Assembly (NCBI GenBank): GCA_036320915.1
Contig: JAXBDG010000012.1
Coordinates: forward strand, 1,166,501 to 1,230,500
Length of the DNA: 64,000 nucleotides
Source: Linnemannia elongata
Lineage: Eukaryota > Mortierellomycota > Mortierellomycetes > Mortierellales > Mortierellaceae
Direction: 5' to 3'
The stretch's first letter is position 1; every line of letters begins with the position of its first letter. The position numbers and the translations under genes are program-made. The notes beneath the pieces were generated by a model that ran no database searches, had not been told where the DNA came from, and worked only from the letters and a program-made list of their open reading frames with translations. Positions 21,255 to 32,590 of this stretch are shown piece after piece.

Positions 21255-24200
21255 CTACTCTGCCCTCATGGACAGTTCATACGTTGCACGGAGCCACGCC
21301 GTGACATTAGAAAAAGTGGATGATCCAGATATGGAACTGGTGCTATTGGAGAAGGTACTTGTCGAGGGGGTCTCTTGAGAAGATGGACGAGGTGGGCGAG
21401 TGCGGAGGCGGAAGGGAGGCAATGGGTTGTGGTCGTCGGCGAGTATGGTCGTGAATCCTGACAGGGCAATGTTTGCTGCGGCGTTTCTGTCACGATTCTG
21501 GGTTGCGGTTCCACTGTGGAGGAGGGGACAGGAAGGGTTTTGACAAACTACGGCTCCATTGATCCTCACTTCACGAATTGATCCGTTAATTAAACGCCGG
21601 GCTGTTGCGATTTTGACAGACTGAAAGCATATACAACATAGCTTTGATGTCAGGTTCTCGTTGGTAACAGCAACAACACAATGTTGTCTATGTTCCTTAC
21701 GGAACTTGCCCCCTCCCCTGCGGGCATGACCTTGTATGAGTGAACCCACCCCAGCTCCTGCGGCGCCATAGAGGATGATAGGGAGGGCTTTGGGGTTTCT
21801 GAGGAGGCATTGTTTGGTTGGATGGTGACTGTCGAACGGGTGGGAGGACGTATGGTATTGGCTACAATCTGGTAGAGAGCAGAAGCCGTCAATGATTAGT
21901 TGACTGGTGTTGGAACTGGCGTCGGGCTCTCCAGGGGTCGAAGCGGCATCGTCTAGTATACAGTAAAGCGAACAAGTTAGAATTAATATTCCACTCTTGC
22001 TGTCCATTATCATACCTCAAAAGTAGACGTTTTTCTTACCAGCATTCTGGAAGAAATGCCTTTGGCGTGACGCTAGACCGGCGTAAGTCCTTTTGGTCAG
22101 TAGCTCGCGGGTTCTACGGTCCTTCAAGATTGTCTCGTTCCTCTCAAAGTTGCGTAGGGCTGGTCCTGTCGACATCCTTTTGTTTTGAGCCTCGTCAAGT
22201 TCGGTAAATGAGAGAAGGTGCGTGATGGAGTTTTTTGAGAGTTCTTGATGCGCAGCTTTCCACTCTGGAGTAAGTCGCTTGTTTCGTCTCTTTGCAGCCT
22301 TGTTCATGTACGAAAGATGATTGACTTGATTGGCCGTTGTGGTAATGGCAGGCGGAACACTGATGGCGAGTGGCGATTGAGGAACTTGAATGGTAGACGA
22401 ATGATGGTGAACGATAGCGTCGGTATCCTCAGGTTTGTCCTCTGTGGTGTTGTTGTTGTGGTATTGGCGATCGCTGCATTCTGCTTTGGTAGAGTCTTGA
22501 CCATCGTGATCTAGCATATCGGTGTCTTCGCCGTCCTTGACCGCATTTTCGTCTATGTTAGATTGGAATGGTGTGAAATATTAGTAAACATGGTTGGATA
22601 AACTTGAAAGCCCTTATTGTTCGATCGAAAGCTATACTTCCAAACTGTTCTTACCTTGCAGCAATTGGTAAATATTCAACCGGGCCGCAACATCGTGAAG
22701 AGACATTCGTGACGCCTGTAGCATCTTCGCGATGCCCGGGTCAAAGCTGCCTAGCGTCACCGTCCGTGGGTCTCGCGGCATTAGATGGTCCAAGTTAATG
22801 TACTCGGCGTAGTCCTCGTGTTCTGGCCTTTCCCATGATGGATCCCGTCGAGCGTTAGGAGGCTGGGCAGGTGCGTCCTGCTGCGCTTCCGGATCTGGTT
22901 TCGTTTCCTTTGTGAAATGTTGTAGACGCATCCAATAATAGCGGTATGATCGCAGAGTCCTGACCTCCTTCTCTGCCTCCAGGGTCGGCTGTAACTTGGA
23001 ATGATATGCATCCGACTTGTGACGGAAGTCTTCTCGCGCTGTGGACATCTGGACTAGGATCGTATCGGACTTATCTCCTAATCGTCGAGCGCGCGAAATC
23101 TGTCTCTTTTTCCGTGCCGATTCGACCTTGTCTTGGCGTAAAGGCTCCAGCTCGGACCGTAGGAGCTTCAACGTTACCATCGCCTCCTCCAACTCTGATT
23201 CAACCTTGGCGTATTCTTTCTCTACAAGCTCTGTATCCGCGTTCATGGTTCGGACTTCTTGGATCCAGTCAATAGCTGCAGGGGACCTCCTTTTCTTCTT
23301 GGCCTTGCGGCCAACATCAAAGAGGCTGACGACAGGATGGTCCAGCCGTCCTTGTTGACCATGACCTATAGTGGTTCCAATGATCCGCACTCTCAGCTTA
23401 TCGATGTAAATCAGTCTGATATCCAGAAAATGAAAAGAAAATATTAAGAACCTGTACTATGCAGCAAGTTCATCACAAACAAAAGAGCACAGGAGTGTTT
23501 GGCCAAGGGTTACCTGAAGGCGAACTCCATCTGATACTGCTTGCATAATTCATCAATAGCGTGCCGGTTCAAAATGGAGAAGAAGATCCTAGCCTTTTGT
23601 TGGAGAGTTGGTCGATTTCTGATAACGTTGAGGTTGTCGTCGTAGTAGTCAAACTGGTTTTCTTTGCTACTGAATAGTATCTCCGAGAGAGAGGACCGTG
23701 TGAGTGCCAAGGCATGGCGAGAGGAAGGAGATATTTCCGGGGCTAACTGTCGCATTGATCCTGAATATCCAGCAACACGGAAGAACTCGTTTGCCAAGAC
23801 GAGGAACGGTGCTCTCAACGCCACGTGGGCCTCTGCCTTGAACGTATATCCTCCGACGTTTTCCTTGGTCTTGGAATCACTCGACGATTTCGGCAGCTGA
23901 CGTTTCGGAACAAACGGCCTGAGGAGATTGACGAGAGTCGCCACGGTGATGCATTCGGGAGCTGTAGGCGTGATCCCTTTGCAAACTCGTTCCACATAAT
24001 ACGCATCTACTGGTCTCTCAAGAGAGGGAGATTGAAGGAGCATCTTCATGACTGCATGAAGGCCGTTGATCCGATCTGCAGGAGTCTCAGCACCTATTAT
24101 TTATATAAAGATATGTCAGATTCTACATCGCCAACGTAACGCCTTGAACGGTAGACATTCCATACATTACATGACTTCTCACTTACTCATACGTTGTGCC

Positions 24201-27095
24201 TTGATAGATATATGATTGTCCTTGTCTAGTAATGTGGTTAAGCGATCTAAAAATCGAAAAAAAACAAGTACACAAAAGTAGGTTAGTCAACCTCACCAAT
24301 GCATCTGTTTTTTTCAATGAATTTCAGTCTGAAAAAAGTGATAGCATTGACAAGTATGTAATTTGCATCGTTGAGGACGTACCTTCTTCATGATCCACGT
24401 ATTCTGTGGCTAACCAGTCCTGGGCTTCATCAGCACTGGCTCTTGCGATCAAAATGTCCTCCAACTCTGCTCCCAACGCATCAGTGGTCGAGGGCTTGAC
24501 GGCCTTGACAAACTCTTCCTCGATAGTCCCCAGGCGGTTTTCTTGGATTGGAGAAGGCTCGCTCAGTATCATCTGCCGCATAGCTTGTGTCACCACAGCC
24601 AAACGTTCTTCACCCCCCTTGGACTCTGTTCGCCACAGACAGTTGTCGAGGTCGCTCTGCAGCTTTCGACATCGTCTCCACCACTCCTTTCGTGTCAGGC
24701 TCCTTGTATGGTCTTCCTTGTACGTCTCCGGACCTCTTCCTTTCATATCTCCTTTCTCCCATGCAAACTGTTCTTTGATCGGTGTAAGGTGAAGGCGAAG
24801 AATTTTTTTGGTGAAAGTGTTGAAGATTTTATCGAATATACTTCCGTTGAGTAGTTGTTGAAAATCCTGTGCAAGGTCTTTTGTGAACGCATTGATGGTT
24901 TGCTTAAGGCCATAGAGTGGATGGTCTTTTGGTGGGGTAGAGGGGTGTTTTGTCGATAGTTTCCGCAGACAGTCCGACACTTCTTGCCAAAATGGATGCT
25001 CTTCGGAAAAATTGAGCTTGTTGTTGCCGTCTTTGTCCTGCTGGCCAGAATTCACACCCAGGTTCCTGGCGATAAAGAACCGGAATGCCTCGGCTGAGAA
25101 TATATCTCGAAGATCGCATGCCTCCTTGGATTGGTCTTCCTGCTCGATCCATCGCACTACATCTGCATCAAGGGGTGCGATCGGGACTTGGTGAGTTGAA
25201 AACGAGACATCAGAAACTCGGGGTTGGAACCCATCCGGAAAAAGATCTGCCAAGAGGAACCCTTTCGCGTTCTCTATATCAAACTGTCTTGCCGCCTATT
25301 GCAATTCACACAGAACAACAAAGGCTTTGTTAATAACAAAAACTTTCAGTAACATTGGGAGATGCTTCTGATACATAGTAACGCATTTTGTAGGAAGAAA
25401 ATAACTTACCAAGAGTATAATCTTTTGTCCCATAACTGCAGCATTAGACATAAGATCCGTCATAGTATCCTGTCTAGAATTCAAGGCGTCAACAACATGC
25501 CCAAGTTCGTGCTGCAGGTCCGGTCGCAATATTTGGCTCAGGGTCACCGTAATGGATCGATACTGTTGCGAGCCGTCTTCATTGTCCTCGTTGTCCTCGT
25601 CCTCCTCGCCATCATTATCCTGGTGCTCGTCCTTGTCCATATAGCCAGCCCCTGTTTCTGACTGTCCAGTTCTCTTCTCAAAGATGCTTGTCGGTCCGGA
25701 CGAACTTCCGGAGCTGGATGACTGATGGGAGACTGCCGCTGAACGTATTCTCCCACCCCTGTTGACAACATACTGGGATCCGACAACGACGTTCTCCATA
25801 ACTTGCCCCCATCTAGGCTGAAGATGGTCTCGGACGACTTGTCTCCAAACATCAACGCATCCCGTCCTGAACTTATTTCTCACTGTAGCCTCCGTCACGT
25901 GCGGAAACCCCAACTCATCTTTCACCGCCGCCACAAAGCCCTGGAAGTTAATGGGGCTCTTGGTTCTCTCCAGCCAGGTTTTTGTAAGCACGGCCAACTC
26001 CGAATCCTTGATTGATTGCGAGTGACTGTTGGCCTGTAACTTCTTCTTCTGAAGAATACTGGCTCGCTTTTCGACCTCGGTGTTGATAAATTCCTTGCTG
26101 TAACAAAAGGCAACGGAAATAAAATTGTTCAGGAAAAGAAATGACATGCTACCACCTTTGAACAAAGAGGTTGTCTATCATATAACGCCATAAGCCTATA
26201 ACGTTCACTTACCAATGATCCTCGTAGGTACTAATCAGAACAGCCTCCTCCAGATCTATCCATTCTGCATCTCTCTTCCTTCCATTACCGCCATGGGTAC
26301 GGCCGTGCTCGCGATGGGTCGCAGGCGTTGGATGTTCACTGTCCGTAAAGGCGATCGGCAAGGCTTCTTGAGGGGGGTGAAGACGAGGGGTGGCGTGGAC
26401 GGCGAAACCAAGAACAAGATACTCGATGTTTGTCTGAACATGGTCGGCCGCCTTAAGAAAACCAATCGACTTTGTGGTCTTGGAGCAGTTTCTTGGGCTG
26501 TATTTCCTAGCTTTTCCGAGGCTGCTGAATTCATAGACAGTCGCTTGATAATGGTCCGACAGGAACTGGAAAAAGATTGGACCACGATGATCCATCCGCA
26601 TAGTTATCGGCGGTGGGTCGGGAGGGGGACGATTACTGGAGTGTTGGGGAACTGTCCGATTGGCGAATTTGAGAGTAAATAAATGACTTGGTCGCGTTTT
26701 GGATGATATACCCGCATTAAGCATTGTTTGTGCGATGTAGTGAGCGAGCGCCGTTGATGGTGTTTCGGTTTCCAGACGTTGGGTTGTTGCGTTTCGGTCG
26801 GAAAGGATTTGGACGGTCAAGTAATAGTCGAGGAGTCGGTTTTTTGCAGTGGTAACATGTCCATTAAAGTTTTCTTGTTCCATTTGAGTGAAGGCGATTT
26901 CGAACTGTGTGGTTAGGCGTTCGTCCGGATCCAGACGTGGGGCTTCATGAATCCACTTCTCGTCTTGGAGGAGCATAATGCTGTCGGTCTAAATGATTCA
27001 AGAAAAGGACGCCATTAGTTTTTCGTCCGGGTAGTGCCTCTCATTCAAGAAGAATGTGGAGAACGCGTTGCAATTACCAGAATGTATGGGTCCAT
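21255..27095 (-). CDS. Giant Fanzor-like RNA-guided nuclease (TnpB/OrfB homologue), nine exons
   Basis: Nine exons (27078-27095, 26213-26988, 25410-26097, 24383-25295, 24187-24246, 23514-24093, 22655-23415, 22040-22552, 21255-21952) join at GT-AG sites with every phase matching, giving 5,007 nt and about 1,668 aa. The first exon is 18 nt (MDPYIL). The C-terminal third carries the Fanzor/TnpB core. RuvC-I is at TLGSFDPGI (D about 1237). RuvC-II is at VAVTNENLTSKLCCIC (E about 1535). A four-Cys zinc finger (CxxC ... CQNPSC) is followed by RuvC-III at NRDRNAAANIALSG (D about 1591). So all three acidic residues are present. YGAAGAGVG (about 1498-1506) before RuvC-II is also typical. The first thousand residues match nothing I recognise. 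They include an acidic Asp/Glu/Asn-rich segment, a basic string RKAKKKRR (possible nuclear signal) and a coiled coil (about 1065-1110). Known Fanzors are mostly far shorter. An automatic annotation could split this into several hypothetical genes. Confidence 0.85.
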
Positions 27096-27190
27096 GTTTT
27101 GGTGGCGGAATAATGACCTTGAGATGGAACAAGAGTTAGGAAAGGACAAGACATGAGCGGCAGACCACGACCTCATAAATAAACTCGATA
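27096..27190. other. Fanzor upstream gap
   Basis: Only about 95 bp lie between the proposed Fanzor ATG and the TA (27189-27190) that borders the DDE element. The native Fanzor promoter must therefore be very short, lie within the DDE element, or have been displaced by its insertion. Confidence 0.5.
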
Positions 27191-29600
27191 GAGGCCGCGC
27201 CCATAAAGTAACCGACTTACATATTTTTTTGGTTAAGGGGGGTTTCCTTTTTTGGTAAGGGGGAGGGGAAATTGTTTTGACTTTTTAGTTACAAAGAAAG
27301 GAGATAGACATGTCGCGGCGTGGTCTACGGTCAATGAGATGTCCTCTTCCTCTTCCTCTGCAATGGTGGGGTCGACTCCTCCTTCCTCGTCTTCTTTACC
27401 ATCGGGCGTGCGTTCAAAAATGATTCCTCTGTTGTCGGTTTTGTCTTGGTTGTTTACAATATCCACTGTCAGCTTCCACATCTCCCCCGAAAGATCTCCA
27501 AGAACCCACTCGTCATCAAATATGTTGTCGTCAATCTGTTGTTGGTGGTTGTTGTTCATATTGGTGATGTTGTCCATAATGTTGTTGCCATTGCTGGGGA
27601 TGTGTTTATCGCCCTCTTGAACCTCTTCCTCTTCTTCATCACTACTGTCGACTGGGTTCGCGGGGACTATGGACTCTCTAACCTTGACGGCTGCATCCCA
27701 ATAAGCTATCCATGTTTTGATGGTGTCCATCCAAAGAGAAATGAAAGTGGACTGTGGAATACTGTGAAGAAGATGGACCATGGTTCTTTTGAGAGAAAGC
27801 GCGGTGTGGTTGCCATCCGTACTTGATGCGACCTTGTTTTTGATACATCCCCAGACCTTCTCGATCGGCAGTAGCTCGCAGTGATAGGGGGGTGTCTTGC
27901 GAATAATATGGCCTCCGTACTGCTTGGCAATGGTGTAAATGGACCACGTTGATTCTTGAACGTAGGACTTGACCAGGTTCTCATAGTGTTTTTTTCCTTG
28001 GGACCTCGGGCAGGACGTGACCATGTCGATCCATCCAGGCTTTGATATCTGCTTTCTCCACCCACTCCTTCAAATCGGGTAGATTGGCCTTGTTCTTGGG
28101 TTTGGCTGCGGTCTTGTGAAAATGATAAGAGGCGCCATCCAAATGGATCCGACACTTCTCCAAGCCCATCTTTTGCAGGTTTTGGCAGATGTGAGCAAAG
28201 AGGTCATCGAAAGGTTTGGCGGTAAAGTTGCCATGATAATCCATCGTTGGGGCAATGATGCCTGCATCGCGGATCGTTTGAGGGAAATCGTTCCATAGGG
28301 TCTTGTCATGGAGGGTTTTGGAGGTTCCTTTGCTTTTGGTGTGGGTTTGTCCAATCGATGGCCAAATTTAGACGCTCTCGTCGACAAAAGACGACAGGTC
28401 GTCCTCCTTCTCATCGTACCAGACCACAAACGCGGCAAATATGACCAACAGTGGGCTGTGACCAGGCTCGGAAACACGTATCCCAGGGACAATCCAGCGG
28501 GAAGGGGCTGTGTGATCGAGATAGCAATAAGACTCGTCAAGAAACACCTCGGGGAATTTGGGTATCCATACATGCTCGCCCGTTTTGGTTACGTGTGGTG
28601 TGAGGTTGGGGAGCCGTCGTTCAAGGTACCTATTACGATAGGCGATGTTCTGAGGGGTACTATGCAAGATGTTCCGTCGCTTCGTCGAGTTGGCTGAACC
28701 CTTTTTATTGGTTTCCTCCACCATGTCATGAATCGTTTGCATCATCGACTCGTCCCTCTCTTTGTGGGGTCGACCAGGTCGAAGAGCTACAGGCACCTAT
28801 GCAACCAGAAACAAAGCCAGAAATTAATATGTGACAAGAAGAGGAGAAAAAACACAAAGGAAACATGCATATACGCACAACTGGGTTTTCTTGTCTGGTT
28901 AGTCCAATTGCTATTGAACATGCTTGCTTTCCAGTGCCAGTGAGTGCTTGGAGAGACCGGGCGGTATCAAAATGACCTTTACTGTCTTTCCAAGCTCGTC
29001 GAACCAACTGAGCACCTCAGAAGGTGCGCTGACAATAGCTAGGTATATTTTCCCGATGATACAGTATTCGTTCTGGGTGATAGAGACATTCTGTCGGTTA
29101 AGGAATACGGGCGGGGGGAGCTTTGGCTTGGGCTGAGGAGGGGCGGGTATATCCTCAGAAGTGAGAAATGGGTCCTCGCTGGTTGTAGCGTTATTATTGC
29201 TAGTCGAGGTGAGGTCTCGAAGGCGTTGGGAAGACACCTTTGGCGAATAATATGGGGAGGTGTTAAACTAGCGACGCAGTTCGCGTCCAGAGGACGAACG
29301 CGAGCTACGTGTGCTAGAGGGAGGAGATGTGGACGCCACTTTTGATCGCCATTGACTCGATCGCCGTTCCGGAGTCGTTGGGTTGGAGTTCAGGGGGCTG
29401 GTTTCGATCATAGTAAGATAGAGGGATGTTGAGGTGAAAGGGATGATTGTACGGACGATTCACTCTTTCGTCTGGGTATAATTGACCCCTCTGCGCAAAA
29501 CACCATGGGTGGTGACATCTGATTTGACAGTCCCTTAATTTTGATTCATTGGCATTCAATCAAAAAAATATGTAAGTCGGTCACTTATTGGCGCGGCCTC
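27191..29600 (-). mobile_element. Tc1/mariner-superfamily (DDE_3) DNA transposon with TA target duplication
   Basis: The left end (27191, GAGGCCGCGCCCATAAAGTA) and the right end (29600, read inward GAGGCCGCGCCAATAAGTGA) are inverted repeats matching for about 40 bp, continuing into CCGACTTACATATTTTTTT on both sides. TA flanks both ends (27189-27190 and 29601-29602), the signature of this superfamily. The element holds one degenerate transposase gene on the minus strand. Confidence 0.88.
27233..29237 (-). pseudogene. DDE_3-type transposase, interrupted
   Basis: The minus strand reads, in order: an HTH-like segment with FDTARSLQALTGTGKQA; an intron ending GCATAG; then VALRPGRPHKERDE, NKKGSANSTKRRNI and FPEVFLDESYCYLDHT. 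A stop (TAA near 28369) follows within ESV*IWPSIGQ. The same frame continues through TMDYHGNFTAKPFDDLFAHI and CRIHLDGASYHFHK (second catalytic Asp). A one-base shift at an A run near 27988 is followed by HYENLVKSYVQESTW and CELLPIEKVWGCIKN (catalytic Glu), with a long acidic tail. The catalytic D-D-E residues remain visible, but one nonsense codon and one frameshift break the gene. The exon structure before about 29007 is unresolved. Confidence 0.8.
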
Positions 29601-29602
29601 TA

Positions 29603-32480
29603 CCGATGTCTCGTCTACTATCTTTGACGGAGCCTAAGCGATCTTCGCTGTTTTGAGGGTCACCCGCATCAACATCGACTTTATTAGGAAATGAGTCCTG
29701 CCCAACCACAGAGGCATAGGCTCGCCTACCACAGGCAGAGTGGACCTGAGAGGACCTTATAAAGTAACACAAACGAGCACTTATTTTCCACGCAATTTGG
29801 CACTTTTTTTTCTCACTTGCATCTTGCATCCCTTGACCATTCACCATACCATTCCATTCACCTCTTTCTTTCATCCTTCTCCTCTCATCAAACCTAGTCA
29901 TACCTCTACCTCTTCACCTCTACACCACTGACTGTACACCACAGTCACACTCCTTATTCGTTCCTCACACCATTCCTCCTGTCGACAAGACTTCCTCCTC
30001 TCACTTCTCGTTACTCCTCCTCTTCACTTCCTCCTCCCGCATACGCATACACATCAATGATCTCCTCGTCTTCTGCCATTGGAAAAAGAAATGCGCCGAT
30101 AAGTGACCGAGAGCAGCGAGCATAACGACGCCGGGCACTGATAGCAGCAGAACAGCATCGCGCAGGGACCAGCAAATACAACGTCAGGAACAGTAAGAGC
30201 AGGAGCAGCAATATCAACAGGAACAATGGGCTGGTTAGCCAAGGTCAAATTCAGGTACGATTCTCAAAAAGTGTTCGTTTTATTAGGGGTTGTCAAAGTA
30301 CTGCCAAATCCAAAATAAATCCGCCGCTCGTTTGCGCATTTGACACTTCTCTGTCACCTTCACAGGCTTTCTAGTACAAAAATGCGAACGCACAAACCTA
30401 CGACCCTCGAAGTATTTCGCAAACACAAGGTGCGCGTTCGGCAGTGACAGAAATAGTCAAACGAGAAGAAAATAATAAAAACCCTTTTTCCTCCAGGAGA
30501 GTCAAAAACCATTTCATCTACTTCTCTCACAACCAATTGGGCATACCTCTTCCCCTCATTCCACCTACACCATGGTTCCTATCAAGAACAACAAGAACGT
30601 CCAACCCAAACCCACTCGTCGTGCAAAAGGCCATCGCGTCTCTCTTGATCCCCAAGAATATCAGCCTTTAAGCACAGCAATTAAGACCACACAACAAGAA
30701 AAGAGCAACCCCACCCATTTCTGTCAACCTTGTGTGTAACAATTTCTTGGTGCGTCTCCCTAGAGAAAAAAAAAAGGGCAAAAAGGGGCCAAATGGTCGT
30801 GATTTGATTACGTGAAAATGGATACTCGAAAAGAATACGAAAATGAGTACTCCCCTTTTGCGTGTCTTGAAATACGCCCAGTCCCATTTCACGCCGTCTG
30901 GCAAGATATTTGACGATCCGTATTGTCCGCCTCGGCTTGAAAGTACATGCACGCCAAATCCATTCATTCATTGTCATTGCCTAAGAGTGCCACGCAAATG
31001 ATCGAAGCGAACAATTGACGCTGAGGGAGACCGACCCACAAAACTGAATAATATGAGCATCCTTTCCTTCTCTACCTGCTTGGTTTGGGCTTGAACTCGA
31101 TGAGTACGAGTGTCAGAGACTGATGGACCAAAGAGGGAGAAGAAGGTTGGAAGGCAGACATCATGTCCTAAAATGAGGGTGTTCGTTATTACTTCCTTGA
31201 GTGAGGTGAAATAAACCTCACTGGCTGGCTGGCATTGGACCGACCATCAAGTGAAGTCAACCTTAACGGGTTTAATGGGTTTATTGGTTCCGCTTCGAGG
31301 TATGAGCACACACAATCGTACACCTCCCCTGTTTTCTTCAGAGGTTATTTCTGACTGTATTTAACGTAGCAAGAGGTTTGACAACACTGGCACGCTCAAA
31401 GTGTGTAGTGCATCCAGTTTCTAAAGAAAGCATCGATAATTAAATCCCCAAGTCCTGCTACGACACTAAGGGCGGTTGGATTGGATTCGGTTGACATGTT
31501 GGTCGAGGCAAGTTAAATGAATCTAAACAAGTTGAATGAATCAAGTGGAATGAGTGGATTCGGAGGGAGGGATCATGGACAAGAGTAACTGAATTCGGAG
31601 ATGAAAGGAGAGATGGGAAAAGAGATGGGGAAAGAAAAGGTTGACAGAGGGAGGAGGAAGACACACTGGGATGTTTTATTTTCGTGCACTTCTTGGCCGC
31701 CATTGGATGTTAGTTGGTCTTCTTATGTCTATGCGTCTCGGTGTATGAGCATGGACGACCTGTCCCTTGTGTTTTCCTCTTCTTTCTCCTTTTTGCATCG
31801 CAATAGGCGTTGTCCCCCTTTTCTTCCGTTTAATGGGATGATAGCCTCTGGGCTGGTTTATTTAAACTTGAGGATCAGAAAGATATACTTTAAACTGGGG
31901 TGAAGAAGCGAATGGGTAACAAGTCCCGTATGTCTCCAGAAAAAGGGGGCAGAGTGAAGACGAGTAATGACACTACACGGTACGTCTTCGTCTTGTTCCT
32001 ATCTGGTCCCTGTCGAGCTTTTCTATGACAGCCAGCCTGTGACGCACCTCCCTTCAATCTTAGGTTTGGTATGTGACACCTGAGCCGAGGAGCAACCCTT
32101 TGTCTCTCCTTCACTTTTCTTCTGCAACCTGAACTCCCGACTGTACTTGCCGCGCAAAGGATGTAGGAGATCACCGAGCGAAGGATGGATGGTGGAGCCC
32201 TTACTGAATGATTAGCAGAAGAGGAAATAGTCGTAGGTGAGAATCATGTTTGACCATGAAGACAAGAAAGGTGCACGTATCATAGATTTTTCCTGTGCGG
32301 AATCTGATCTACTCACACATAAGCAGCTGGAGAAAAAACATAAATATTAGACGGCACTCGTTTAGCAGTGTGGGAAAATGGGCATCCAGCAGACATCTGA
32401 AACCAAGTACAGAAGAGGACCCCTCAATGGTATTCGTCATCTCTTGCCGATTATAAATTAAAATGATTACCAACGATCTA
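29603..32480. other. 2.9-kb gene-free interval
   Basis: No gene or RNA could be supported. About 29800-30050 is strongly pyrimidine-rich on the plus strand (CTCC/TTCC runs). About 30300-30460 has imperfect inverted segments around CTCGTTTG and CAAACGAG, too weak to call an element. The remaining short frames are low-complexity or antisense noise. Confidence 0.4.
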
Positions 32481-32484
32481 CTAT

Positions 32485-32587
32485 CTAGCTCCTAACTGTT
32501 TACTTCCAAGCAGAGGTGAGCTGGTTGATTTTTTTGGTTAGGCTTAACAAAGTATTCATAATTGACAAGGTCTAGCAAAAAAATATA
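32485..32587 (+). repeat. Left remnant of a 22-bp minisatellite
   Basis: CTCCTAACTGTTTACTTCCAAG at about 32487-32508 resembles the 22-bp unit repeated at 39361-39500 and the segment at about 34855-34879. The transposon nest of 32.6-39.4 kb therefore seems to have landed in and spread apart one minisatellite locus. Confidence 0.45.
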
Positions 32588-32590
32588 CCA

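Noticed and set aside
21255..27095. Treating the Fanzor exons as six or more separate hypothetical genes
   Set aside because: All eight junctions have GT-AG motifs with matching phase and the protein reads through; separate genes would lack starts and stops.
30300..30460. Possible palindromic MITE
   Set aside because: Only short imperfect inverted matches; no target duplication.
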